A DNA stretch of 64,000 nt, taken from DASXUG01 sp036504995 (GTDB lineage Bacteria > Pseudomonadota > Gammaproteobacteria > Burkholderiales > Methylophilaceae). The stretch spans positions 62,001-126,000 of the forward strand of contig DASXUG010000012.1 in assembly GCA_036504995.1 (NCBI GenBank). The letters are read 5' to 3'. A program made the position numbers and the translations under genes. Positions 41,074 through 49,463 of the stretch are shown here, piece by piece (position 1 is the first letter of the stretch; each line of letters begins with the position of its first letter). Under the pieces are notes generated by a model, which saw nothing but the letters and a program-made list of their open reading frames with translations, was not told the origin of the DNA and searched no databases.

Positions 41074-41799
41074 CTAATTAGTCGCAAAGCAATAGAACAG
41101 ACCAGCACCGCCTGTGCCCACTAAGTTCTCCTGACCACAACCCTTGCTTGGGTGAGCAGAGTTCCATGAGGTATTGCCTCCGCCTGTACGGTCAAAATGA
41201 CCTACTTGTGCTGAGCCGTCGGCAGCCGAGCTAGAGTAGTTTTTACAAGTGTGATCGGCCGTATCTGCAAATGCACGGCCATCTGGCAAACTACCAGTAA
41301 GAATGTCGTGCTGATTCGGTTTATCTCCAGCACCTTTGATGGGTTCTCCCTTTTCAGTCAGCACAGTTGTTTTGCTTAAATTACTGCCTAATCTTGCCGC
41401 TTCAAGTGTGTCACCATGTAAATCGGCTACATCTTTTGCAACAGTTGCCCCTTTAGCATTAACCCATGGCCCCGTACCGATACGATCACGCGCATTAATA
41501 GCGGACTGTCCAGTAGATGCTTGCGTACTAAGATAGGCATGCCAAGTTTTATTACCAGCACCAACGGCTGTCGCTAGCTTTTGGCAATGCGCATCTGCCC
41601 CTGCTAGTCCACCCAAGTCAGCGCCGTTGCCGACACCCTCACTCGTTACAAAAAAGCTAAGTGGCTTTTGCGGTTCTTTTTTCACATCGGCATTGGTTGG
41701 TATGGGCGCAGAAGATGGCACAGATGCTGGCGTGTCTGCCGCAAAAACGTTAGCTGCAAACAATAAACTAATTAAACATAATGATTTATTCATAGTCAT
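41074..41799 (-). CDS. exported lectin-like (C-type-like) domain protein
   Basis: A 241-residue protein with a signal peptide (LCLISLLFAANVFAADT) and a domain that starts FFVTSEGVGNGADLGGLAGA, then DAHCQKLATAVGAGNKTWHA, YLSTQA and ends FYCFA. This is a small disulfide-bonded fold similar to C-type-lectin or endostatin-like domains found in secreted bacterial proteins. Cysteines in DAHCQ, DHTCKN, SKGCGQ and FYCFA are suited to disulfides. It is exported in the rhodanese-led operon; ligand unknown. Confidence 0.75.
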   Translation of the reverse strand: MTMNKSLCLISLLFAANVFAADTPASVPSSAPIPTNADVKKEPQKPLSFFVTSEGVGNGADLGGLAGADAHCQKLATAVGAGNKTWHAYLSTQASTGQSAINARDRIGTGPWVNAKGATVAKDVADLHGDTLEAARLGSNLSKTTVLTEKGEPIKGAGDKPNQHDILTGSLPDGRAFADTADHTCKNYSSSAADGSAQVGHFDRTGGGNTSWNSAHPSKGCGQENLVGTGGAGLFYCFATN

Positions 41800-41856
41800 A
41801 ATTCCAAAATTGAGGTGGGTTAATTTTTAAAGTAACTTACGGGTTTGCTCAGAAAC

Positions 41857-42462
41857 TTAGGGTTTGCTTAGCGGTGGAAAACTAGGGCGCTTATCGTTGG
41901 GATACCAATAAGCTGCATGACAACTTTCGCATACCTGATCAATCTTTCCACCAATGCGCACTAATTCTTCAGTATTTTTTGCATCAATTGCTGCGATAGC
42001 CTCGTTACTTGCATCATGCAGCGCTAGCGCAAACGCATTAAATTTCTCACGATTGCTATCAATTAACTTTTGCGTTTCATCCGCAGTTAACTCAGCCTCT
42101 ACAGAAGATGTGGTCGCACCTGCATGAGCCACAGACCTGCCCTCAATCATTAATAGATTAGCGGCTTCAGCAAGAGTGACGGCATGTTTACGCACGGCGT
42201 GCCATTCTTCATCAGTTTTAGGCGAGCGATCATCCACTCCTGCACTAGTTACAATGGTTGAGACCGAGTTCCAGACATCATCAGCATTGGGGTCAATAAT
42301 CGACTGCATAATTTCTTGCACACTGGCAGTTGGCTTAAAAGGCGCCGCCGCTTTTTCCGTGGGATGTTCACAAGCTGACAAGACCATCAGCGAACTCAGC
42401 ATGCATACGATTAGCCTCAAATTGCAGCCCCTATTTTGCGATTGTGTAAAATTAAATTGCAT
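41857..42462 (-). CDS. periplasmic c-type cytochrome lipoprotein
   Basis: About 201 residues. Lipobox LSAC near residue 36 (lipidation predicted), one haem motif CESCH near the C-terminus (KIDQVCESCHAAYWYPN), and a helical body like class II/c' cytochromes. The start ATG overlaps the stop of the preceding membrane gene (TGATG). Needs the Ccm or another c-type maturation system for haem attachment, and a complete ccm operon is coded at 56120-62697. It is in the rhodanese-led operon. Confidence 0.85.
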   Translation of the reverse strand: MQFNFTQSQNRGCNLRLIVCMLSSLMVLSACEHPTEKAAAPFKPTASVQEIMQSIIDPNADDVWNSVSTIVTSAGVDDRSPKTDEEWHAVRKHAVTLAEAANLLMIEGRSVAHAGATTSSVEAELTADETQKLIDSNREKFNAFALALHDASNEAIAAIDAKNTEELVRIGGKIDQVCESCHAAYWYPNDKRPSFPPLSKP

Positions 42463-42935
42463 CAGAAGAACCCAATAAAACGACCTGAAAAGGCCACGCC
42501 AAACCACAATCCAAGCGCTGCAATGCCAGTTAATTTGGCTACAACTGCATGACTATTTGCTTGACGTGTTACATAACGAAATACAGTTAAGTGCACAATA
42601 AGCGCTATCGCCAGAATTTTAAATTTCAGCCAGAAAATATCGTTAGGATAATAATTATTAGCGGCTGGCAGAAATAGGATTAAGCCTGAGACCAGCAGCA
42701 AAGCCAGACCAACCCAAATAAATTTAGATGTAGCGGCGACCAACTGGGCCGTGCTTTGCTTGCGTAAACCCAACCCTAACAAACGTAGGCTAACGATTAA
42801 AATGGATGTCAATACAAACAACAGCCCTACGATATGAAAAAGCTCTGCAAAGGCTCCCAACAGATGATTTTGTTTACCAATCCACTGGCTAACTGGGCTG
42901 TTTTGAATCGCGTTAAATAGATCAAGTGTGCTCAT
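42462..42935 (-). CDS. four-helix membrane protein (DUF6644-like)
   Basis: A 157-residue inner-membrane protein with about four transmembrane helices and no signal peptide. LFHIVGLLFVLTSILIVSLR and KFIWVGLALLLVSGLILFL contain the membrane histidine that many such proteins have. It is homologous in layout to the next upstream protein (both start with two Leu-rich helices and an FxLK segment after helix 3). I assign it to the DUF6644 group from memory. It may anchor or pass electrons to the cytochrome encoded downstream (inference). Confidence 0.7.
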   Translation of the reverse strand: MSTLDLFNAIQNSPVSQWIGKQNHLLGAFAELFHIVGLLFVLTSILIVSLRLLGLGLRKQSTAQLVAATSKFIWVGLALLLVSGLILFLPAANNYYPNDIFWLKFKILAIALIVHLTVFRYVTRQANSHAVVAKLTGIAALGLWFGVAFSGRFIGFF

Positions 42936-42952
42936 TTGATAAAGCCTTTGTT

Positions 42953-43459
42953 TTATTTATAAGAAAGATAGGGAATCAAGCGGCCTGCCACAACGACCGC
43001 ACTCCATAACGTAATGGAAGTGAATGCTGCAATTTTGACTTGCTTGGGTAAGGCAAACACTTGCCATTGCTCTGCCTTCGCCCCCCAGCGTGATTCAAAC
43101 CACAGCGCATTTATCCCAGCTAAGGCAATAAATACAATCTTTAGCGGGAATATCCAAAGATTAATAAATTTGGCTGCATCGGAGGCAAACAATAAAGCAC
43201 CTGTGCTAAATGTGAGTACAAAACCTGTGAGCAACCAAGGACGCAATGGACGCAGCACATCTGTCACTGGGACATTGCGTAGAAATACGCCAAGTAGGCG
43301 TAAATCTACGAATAAAATCAGCCCCACAGAAAAAGTTAAGCCAATTAAATGCAGACCCTCAATAATTGGGTATGCATAGACGGATTCGCGAATTGAGGTT
43401 CCTAGCGTCGAGTCTGTCAGCAACTGCGCTATATCGTTAACTGAGGCCCAGAGAGTCAT
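42953..43459 (-). CDS. four-helix membrane protein (DUF6644-like), paralogue
   Basis: A 168-residue membrane protein, four predicted helices: EGLHLIGLTFSVGLILFVDL with a membrane histidine, RPWLLTGFVLTFSTGALLF and SITLWSAVVVAGRLIPYL. Distantly related to the 42462 gene product, 17 bases away. The membrane His residues and position beside a c-type cytochrome make a haem- or quinone-linked role possible, but this is inference. Confidence 0.7.
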   Translation of the reverse strand: MTLWASVNDIAQLLTDSTLGTSIRESVYAYPIIEGLHLIGLTFSVGLILFVDLRLLGVFLRNVPVTDVLRPLRPWLLTGFVLTFSTGALLFASDAAKFINLWIFPLKIVFIALAGINALWFESRWGAKAEQWQVFALPKQVKIAAFTSITLWSAVVVAGRLIPYLSYK

Positions 43460-43512
43460 AATTTTTCCTTATATGATTAACTAAATACTGCTTAGGATTT
43501 ATTGCTCAAGAT

Positions 43513-44502
43513 CTACTTCTTAGGAGCTTCAGCAGCGCCCAAACCAAAGCCGCCGTTGTTTTCATTACAAATGCGCTCTTCTTGTTCCACAATAGGCTGT
43601 TTACCAGAGTATTTGGCTAAAGTAGTTTCAAAATGCCAGCCATTTGGCTTGTCATCAGCGGTCCATCTTCTTGCAGGAATAGTTACCGTAAATGGACGCG
43701 TATAAACCGTTGGATCAGTGAATACCGCTTCATAGCTATAACGCTTGCCAGCATTATCAAAAATATACTTTTCTTGAATATGCCCATTCTCACTAATGAA
43801 CTCCCCTGAGCGCCCAAACAAAGCCTTACCATTTTGATTGGACACATCAACCACTAAGGTATTGCCTTCCCAATGACCGCGGGAATCACCGTTCCAAAGT
43901 TTGATGTTGTCTGGCAGATGTGGTTTGTTATCTAGGTGAATAATGCGCGTGCCCGAGTTAAAAAAGAAAACGACATAATTCGGGTACTGTGCAATTTCAT
44001 ATCCGTGCCAATACAATGACTTAGGAATACCCGCTGGCGCGCAGCGTGCTAAAGGTTCGACAAACCAAGGCTCAGTCGGATTATGGAAGCCTACTTGGAA
44101 CTCTTTCACCTTGGCTAGCGCCCAAGCCTGAAAGGGTACTTGGCCATCCACTGGATCACTCACCCTGCTTGGCGCACGCTCTTCACGCGGACCATTCGGA
44201 CGACGATTAGCTGCAGGATCATTGGGAACCCCACCCTGTGGATCGGTAAAGTTGTTGTGATTGGCAATAGTATTTGACCAGAATCCTGCAACATCTGGTT
44301 GTCCATCCGCTAGCCTAGATCCTGTCCAACTGCCTGATTTGATTTGGGGAAACGATTTTTCTTGTGGAATCCCTGATGCTGCTGGAGGGGTAATAGCCGC
44401 TGGGTTCGTTGTTTTTTGATCCGCAGCATTAGCAATATTAATGCTCGCACCCAACATTGCTAGCAACAAACCAGCGAAACGATAATAACTGTGAGTACTC
44501 AT
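43513..44502 (-). CDS. exported protein of unknown function with GxPDxxGxW motif
   Basis: A 329-residue exported protein: signal peptide (AGLLLAMLGASINIANAADQ), then LADGQPDVAGFWSNTIANHN, WHGYEIAQYPNYVVFFF, GDSRGHWEGNTLVVDVSNQN and GKALFGRSGEFISENGH. Beta-rich. The pattern (G-x-PD-x-x-G-x-W, then GDSR-x-x-WEG-x-TLVVDV) is shared with the 264-residue protein just upstream, so the operon has a paralogous pair. I do not know the function. Confidence 0.75.
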   Translation of the reverse strand: MSTHSYYRFAGLLLAMLGASINIANAADQKTTNPAAITPPAASGIPQEKSFPQIKSGSWTGSRLADGQPDVAGFWSNTIANHNNFTDPQGGVPNDPAANRRPNGPREERAPSRVSDPVDGQVPFQAWALAKVKEFQVGFHNPTEPWFVEPLARCAPAGIPKSLYWHGYEIAQYPNYVVFFFNSGTRIIHLDNKPHLPDNIKLWNGDSRGHWEGNTLVVDVSNQNGKALFGRSGEFISENGHIQEKYIFDNAGKRYSYEAVFTDPTVYTRPFTVTIPARRWTADDKPNGWHFETTLAKYSGKQPIVEQEERICNENNGGFGLGAAEAPKK

Positions 44503-44552
44503 ATAATCCTCTTATTCTGATCATCTGCTAGGCAACGCTAGCAGCATCTCAT

Positions 44553-45347
44553 TTATTTACTGTCTGGTTTTGGTGGATAGTATTGGTCGTAATCCAGCGT
44601 AAAACGGTAGTCTTCAATTAACTGGAAGTTCTTTTCGCGATGTCTATACAAAATCACACTAAGTGTCCACGGCTTGCTGAAAACATTCACATCATCTAGC
44701 GTAGCCTTGTATTCAATCGTATTTGCATCTAAAAATTTCCAGCGCTCTACAATATGCAAGGCATCACTGTGGAAGTTACCTGCATGATCTAGCCAAGATT
44801 TATCATTAAAATCTTTCACATCCACCACCAAGGTATCCCCTTCCCACTTCGCACGCGAGTCACCTAGCCACCAATCATTGGGGTCATCTGGATGCTCCGT
44901 ATTATTGGTATGAATGGTGCGTACTGCGTGACCAAACTGATAGACAAGATTTAAATCAGCCGCGCGCTGAAAAATTTGAAATGGCTCAGGATAGTAAATC
45001 CCGCGCGGAACACCGGGGGTGTAACCCTTAAGCGTTGGGTCATCGGTAGCCCTGTTTTCAAAATTTTTCTTCTTTTGCGCTAATGCTTTTGGAAGATATG
45101 GAATCGTTCCACCTTCCACATTACCAGCGCTAGGAGGCGCTTCTTTGCGGTTTGAGTGCGGCTCTAGGTCATAGTCAGCTGCGCTAGTGGTTTGCCAAAT
45201 ACCTGAAAAGTCAGGCTTACCATTAGCTAATCGTGGGATTTTTTCATCAGCCGATGCGTAGACAGAAAACGATAAAAAACTTGCTGCCAATAGCACTGCG
45301 CTGAACGTGCTAAACCATGAAGGTTTTTTAATCAACGAGGGTTTCAA
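44553..45347 (-). CDS. exported protein of unknown function, GxPDxxGxW paralogue
   Basis: A 264-residue exported protein. Signal peptide (AVLLAASFLSFSVYASA), then LANGKPDFSGIWQTTSAADY, PEPFQIFQRAADLNLVYQF and GDSRAKWEGDTLVVDVKDFN with SWLDHAGNFHSDALHI, a beta-rich fold shared with 43513-44502. A HLIV-type lectin or binding role is possible but unproven. Together with DUF6152 and the membrane pair it makes a recurring set of exported proteins of unknown function. Confidence 0.75.
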   Translation of the reverse strand: MKPSLIKKPSWFSTFSAVLLAASFLSFSVYASADEKIPRLANGKPDFSGIWQTTSAADYDLEPHSNRKEAPPSAGNVEGGTIPYLPKALAQKKKNFENRATDDPTLKGYTPGVPRGIYYPEPFQIFQRAADLNLVYQFGHAVRTIHTNNTEHPDDPNDWWLGDSRAKWEGDTLVVDVKDFNDKSWLDHAGNFHSDALHIVERWKFLDANTIEYKATLDDVNVFSKPWTLSVILYRHREKNFQLIEDYRFTLDYDQYYPPKPDSK

Positions 45348-45380
45348 GAGAAAGGCTCCTGTTATTATTGTGATAAGAAA

Positions 45381-45803
45381 TTATTGTGGAGCAGGCTGAG
45401 CAGTTGGCGCGTCTTGTGCGCCACCTGTTTGAAAACTACGTCCATCGGCCAACGTTGTTGTTACGGCATAGCCAAAATCTTTACCACTCTTAGAGCGGTA
45501 TCCATTAATAGTGATTGGTGTACCAGCAGCCAACGTCGTTTTATTCACACCCTTTTCTTTAAGGCTAAATGGGGCGCCAAATTCAAACCCCCAATTGCTT
45601 ACAGTGCCATCAGGATTTTTTACATCTAAATACAGCCAGCTATGTGGGTTGACTAACTCAAGTTTGGTAACAACGCCCTTAATTTCAATAGGCTGTTTTG
45701 CGTCAAACTCAGCTGAAAATGCATGATGTGCAATGGCAGGGGCTGCCCCTGCAAAAATGCCAGCAAAAGCGAAAGCAGCCAGTAGTTTATGTTTAACTTT
45801 CAT
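45381..45803 (-). CDS. exported DUF6152-like protein
   Basis: A 140-residue exported protein. Signal peptide (LLAAFAFAGIFAGAAPAIAH), then HAFSAEFDAKQPIEIKGVVT, VNPHSWLYLDVKNPDG and GFEFGAPFSLKEKG. The HHAF start and FDxxxPxxxKGxVTxxxxxNPHxW pattern is a known small beta-barrel group (DUF6152). It follows the rhodanese-like gene by 42 bases. Function unknown. Confidence 0.75.
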   Translation of the reverse strand: MKVKHKLLAAFAFAGIFAGAAPAIAHHAFSAEFDAKQPIEIKGVVTKLELVNPHSWLYLDVKNPDGTVSNWGFEFGAPFSLKEKGVNKTTLAAGTPITINGYRSKSGKDFGYAVTTTLADGRSFQTGGAQDAPTAQPAPQ

Positions 45804-45845
45804 GTACGGATCCTTTACTTATCAATATCAAGTTTCTGCTAACTT

Positions 45846-46343
45846 TTATTTCTGAACAGCGGCAGTAGTTACTGAAGCACCAGTTGCATCAGCCGCTTTA
45901 GGAGCTGGAGGAACAATCTTGATGATGGTGCCACCTTCTTTTTCATAGGTTTCAGAACCAACAGCGCCAGCCACTTTAAAACCTTTATCTGCGAGCAAAT
46001 CCGCAGCTTTTGCTGCACGACCAGCATGGTTTGAAACCGTTATGACAGTTCGGTCTTTAGGGATATAAGCAAGGCTCTTCTCTAAGTCTTTAGCTTGAAT
46101 GCTCAAGTACACTGGAAAGCCGCCAATTGCAGTAAGTTCATCTGGACGGCGCACATCAATTAATACGATCTTTTCAGGTTTAGCCAGCCAGCCATCCAAT
46201 TCTGCACGCGTTAAAATATGCGCTTTTGCAGCCGGAGCAGCGGCCTCAGCTGGTTTTGTATTTGCAGCATCACCTTCTGCAGCAAACGCAAGTGGTGCAG
46301 ATAATGCTAATAAAATGCCAAGTAAGTAGGTTGTGTTTTTCAT
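45846..46343 (-). CDS. exported rhodanese-like protein lacking the catalytic cysteine
   Basis: A 165-residue exported protein: signal peptide (LLGILLALSAPLAFAAE), then a rhodanese fold with ILTRAELDGWLAKPEKIVLI and DVRRPDELTAIGG. The active loop, normally C-x-x-G-x-R, reads SNHAGRAAK, so the catalytic cysteine is serine. The protein cannot be a normal sulfurtransferase but could bind sulfane or a partner. It heads the operon behind the sigma-54 promoter at 46417. Confidence 0.85.
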   Translation of the reverse strand: MKNTTYLLGILLALSAPLAFAAEGDAANTKPAEAAAPAAKAHILTRAELDGWLAKPEKIVLIDVRRPDELTAIGGFPVYLSIQAKDLEKSLAYIPKDRTVITVSNHAGRAAKAADLLADKGFKVAGAVGSETYEKEGGTIIKIVPPAPKAADATGASVTTAAVQK

Positions 46344-46416
46344 GATTACATTCCTTATTTAATGAGAGAGTTATATAAGCTAGATATATTTTCGTATCAG
46401 CCTTATTGGGTATATT

Positions 46417-46432
46417 TGCAACCTCTATGCCA
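46417..46432 (-). promoter_or_regulatory. sigma-54 promoter of the rhodanese-led operon
   Basis: Minus strand TGGCAT-AGAGG-TTGCA: strong sigma-54 match about 75 bp upstream of the 46343 start. Confidence 0.9.
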
Positions 46433-46551
46433 GCCAGAGTTTAACTAGTGAATCTATCGCCACAATCAATACAACCCATTGATAAATATATACATATAAA
46501 TTTTAGGCTTCGGCTTTAGATTTAAAATCGAACAATACAGAGGCAGATTTC

Positions 46552-46598
46552 TGTTGTTTTAACAGCAGTCTCGATAGCCAACTGTTGAGTTAGAAACA
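46552..46598. promoter_or_regulatory. pair of TGTTG-N6 palindromic activator sites
   Basis: TGTTGTTTTAACAGCA (46552-46567) and TGTTGAGTTAGAAACA (46583-46598), 16-bp sites 31 bp apart and 120-165 bp upstream of the -24 box. They match the motif found at the other sigma-54 promoters of this region. Confidence 0.65.
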
Positions 46599-46614
46599 CC
46601 TGAAGAACATGGCT

Positions 46615-46651
46615 AAAAAAAACCAGACACGCTTAGATTAAGCATGTCTGG
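46615..46651 (-). terminator. rho-independent terminator of the TonB-receptor gene
   Basis: CCAGACATGCTTA-ATC-TAAGCGTGTCTGG hairpin (one G-T pair) followed by eight T on the minus strand. It ends the transcript of the 46699-49179 receptor. Confidence 0.9.
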
Positions 46652-46698
46652 CGGGTCGAAATAAATAGCAACTCAAAAAAGTTGCAATTAAATGGAGA

Positions 46699-49179
46699 TT
46701 AGAATTTGGCTCTGAATAAGGCCCCTACATAACGTGCATCACCCCAAAACTCTGCAACGCCTGCACTGTTAGTATATTGGCCTTTATTCACCGCATACTT
46801 GGTATCAAACAGGTTTTTGGCAACCACATTAAACTCGTACTTGCCGTTTTGAGTGACTACGCCAAGACCACCATTGGTGACGCTATAGGCACTTTGTTCC
46901 GTATATTGCGAAAACGTTGAAGACAGGTTGGTTTTTGAACGATATACATTGTTAAGAAACACGTGACCAATTAAATTGTCACTCACTGGTTGCTTATAGT
47001 CTACGCCAAAATTCAAGGTCACTTTAGGCGCATTGGCAAGCTGTCTGCCAGTATAATCAGCAAAACCATTTTTATTGAGCTCAGATGCGTAAGTGCCGTT
47101 TTTATAATCACTGTAGATTGCATCGTTAAATGCAGCACCAAAATTGAAATTCCAGCGATTAGTTGGGCTCCACCCACCATCAACTTCTAAGCCTCGTAGC
47201 AGCACGCCACCAATATTCACGAGTTGCGTGGTAAACCCAGAGGAGTTGACAGTTGTTGGCACAGCAACAGTCGCCGTAGTTTGATAATCACTAATATCTG
47301 TACGGTATAAGTTAGCATTTAAGAACAATTGACGATTAAGCCATGTGCTTTTAATACCTAACTCAAAGTCGAGGGATTTTTCAGGATTCACATTCGCCAG
47401 ATTACCAACGCTGTCTAACTGTACCGCCCCAGATTTAATGCCTTTGCCTGCTGAAGCGTACAGCAATACATCATTACTTAGTTTGTAACTCGGGTTAATT
47501 AACCAGGATAGTGAGCTATTACTTTGGTCATCAGGAGTTTTAATTCCGTATAACACACCCTGTTGGGCTGTCCGAATTGCTGCTGCCTGACCTGTAACGG
47601 CTACCCCGCCCGTACTATACTTATTATAGAAGTTACCAACGGTTTCAACGGTTTCTCGCAAGCCCACGGTGAGGGTGGCTTTATCGTTAACATGCCAGTT
47701 AGCTTGCCCAAAAGCCGCAATGCTTTCTGCATTTGGGTTTTGGGCTGTACCTAAAAACACCCCATTTAATGAGGCTTGGCGAGCTGCAACCGTAGTTTGG
47801 TTGTATTGGGTATTCGATGCATAAAAAGCGCCGGCATCTTGCCCATATAGGGTTCGGCTTAATGTGTAAGATTGTGATTTTGAGCCAAACAAACCTACTT
47901 GATAATCAACTGACTGCCCGAGCGGCGAAGCTAAACGTAACTCTTGTGTAAACTGATTCGTTTGACCGACTGTACCTGAGAGCGTTTGAATATCAAAGTG
48001 GGTATAGTCAAAGTCATTGCGGAAATCAAAGTCATTATGACGATACGCACTGACAGAAGTCAGTGTATATTCCCCAATATTTTTATTCACCTCAAGCGAA
48101 ATAGCTGCCTGATTCACGGGCAATGTTTGGGCTGAATTTAAATCTACCTGGCTGCGGGTGACATCACCGATTAAAGGCTTATATCCATTAAACTCTGCTC
48201 TCGCTAAACGACTAGAGTATGTGCTGGATGTTCCGTTTGCCGTTCCTGATCTCGCCGCACCATTTGCAAAAGTGGTTGGATCTGCAATGAAAGGAGACAA
48301 GTTTGTGCGCTCCCCAGAACTATCAAAGCTTGTGATCAGCCGCGCGTTCAAGGTATCGCTAGGCGTTAACAATAACTGCGCACGTCCACCGTATCTTCTT
48401 GGACCTTGCCAGCTATTTCCGAGCGGGGTATAAATATTTTCAATTTGACCATCACCCTCAGTCGCATAAATAGAGGCACGATAGGCTAGTAGACCATCTA
48501 CCAATGGGCCTGTGGCTGAAGCTTTACCATCAAAAGTGTTACGCGAACCGTATCCCGCTTCAATAGTATATTGCGGTGTAAAACTTGGACGTTTAGTCGT
48601 GATATTTAACGCCCCCAACGTGGTATTTTTACCTTGCAGAGTACCTTGAGGGCCACGTAGCAGCTCCACTTGCTCGACATCAATAAAGTTAGAATATGAC
48701 ATGCCTGCCTGAGATAACACGACATTATCAATAATGATGCCCACACTGCCCTGAATCGCTTCATTCGCACTATTTTTACCTAAACCGCGCAAAGCAATAC
48801 TGGTTTGACGAGCGTTAGTCGCACTGACCATTAAGCCAGGAGTTTTTTGCGCAATATCGTTTATAGTCACAGCGTTGTCGCGCTCTAACGTTTTGCCACT
48901 GATGATAGTTTCAGGAATAGGCACGTCTTGTGCTAACTCTTCACGCTTTCTCGAGGTTACCACCACGCTGTCTAATGCGGCTGGTTCATTGGCTTCGGCT
49001 TGTGATGCGTTGGATTTGTTAACGCTGTCATCGGCAGCCTGTGCATGCAAAGTTGCGCCTAGCGATAAACTGGCGATTGCCGCGGCCACGTATATTTTAA
49101 CTTTCCGTGTTGGGCTTGGGATACCTAAGCTATCGCTCAACCTGATCCCCGAGCGTTGCTGTAATAAATGTGAGTACAT
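46699..49179 (-). CDS. TonB-dependent receptor (sigma-54 controlled)
   Basis: An 826-residue outer-membrane receptor. Signal peptide (IYVAAAIASLSLGATLHAQA), then the TonB box region DSVVVTSRKREELAQDVP, plug LERDNAVTINDIAQKTPGLM and SIALRGLGKNSANEAIQGSV, and a 22-stranded barrel ending with YVGALFRAKF. The LLRGPQGTLQGKNTTLGALN motif is standard. The substrate is unknown. It has a sigma-54 promoter with two activator sites, and the adjacent tonB-exbB-exbD-sbp genes share the same type of control. Confidence 0.92.
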   Translation of the reverse strand: MYSHLLQQRSGIRLSDSLGIPSPTRKVKIYVAAAIASLSLGATLHAQAADDSVNKSNASQAEANEPAALDSVVVTSRKREELAQDVPIPETIISGKTLERDNAVTINDIAQKTPGLMVSATNARQTSIALRGLGKNSANEAIQGSVGIIIDNVVLSQAGMSYSNFIDVEQVELLRGPQGTLQGKNTTLGALNITTKRPSFTPQYTIEAGYGSRNTFDGKASATGPLVDGLLAYRASIYATEGDGQIENIYTPLGNSWQGPRRYGGRAQLLLTPSDTLNARLITSFDSSGERTNLSPFIADPTTFANGAARSGTANGTSSTYSSRLARAEFNGYKPLIGDVTRSQVDLNSAQTLPVNQAAISLEVNKNIGEYTLTSVSAYRHNDFDFRNDFDYTHFDIQTLSGTVGQTNQFTQELRLASPLGQSVDYQVGLFGSKSQSYTLSRTLYGQDAGAFYASNTQYNQTTVAARQASLNGVFLGTAQNPNAESIAAFGQANWHVNDKATLTVGLRETVETVGNFYNKYSTGGVAVTGQAAAIRTAQQGVLYGIKTPDDQSNSSLSWLINPSYKLSNDVLLYASAGKGIKSGAVQLDSVGNLANVNPEKSLDFELGIKSTWLNRQLFLNANLYRTDISDYQTTATVAVPTTVNSSGFTTQLVNIGGVLLRGLEVDGGWSPTNRWNFNFGAAFNDAIYSDYKNGTYASELNKNGFADYTGRQLANAPKVTLNFGVDYKQPVSDNLIGHVFLNNVYRSKTNLSSTFSQYTEQSAYSVTNGGLGVVTQNGKYEFNVVAKNLFDTKYAVNKGQYTNSAGVAEFWGDARYVGALFRAKF

Positions 49180-49242
49180 CGTGTTCCTTTAGTATTAATT
49201 TGATGTTTTGAGTAACATGATTGAACATGCATAACCAAACAT

Positions 49243-49258
49243 TGCAGAAACGATGCCA
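49243..49258 (-). promoter_or_regulatory. sigma-54 promoter of the TonB receptor
   Basis: Minus strand TGGCAT-CGTTT-CTGCA: -24 perfect, -12 one base off, about 64 bp upstream of the receptor start. Confidence 0.8.
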
Positions 49259-49337
49259 ACTATTAAAAACGTCAGATAATTTTACGTAATTAATTGATTT
49301 TAATAGATAAATAAAACGATTGAATGCCCACAACAAC

Positions 49338-49371
49338 TGTTGCTAACAGAGCAAATGTTGGCGATTCAGCA
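49338..49371. promoter_or_regulatory. pair of TGTTG-N6 activator sites for the receptor
   Basis: TGTTGCTAACAGAGCA (49338-49353) and TGTTGGCGATTCAGCA (49356-49371), nearly adjacent, 80-113 bp upstream of the promoter. Confidence 0.65.
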
Positions 49372-49463
49372 GTTGCAACTAATGGGTTGTTTGAAATTAA
49401 ACAGTTGAGGAAAAATGTTGCAAGCCGCCAAGTTTGAAAAAAATTAACGGCTCGCGTGATGAG

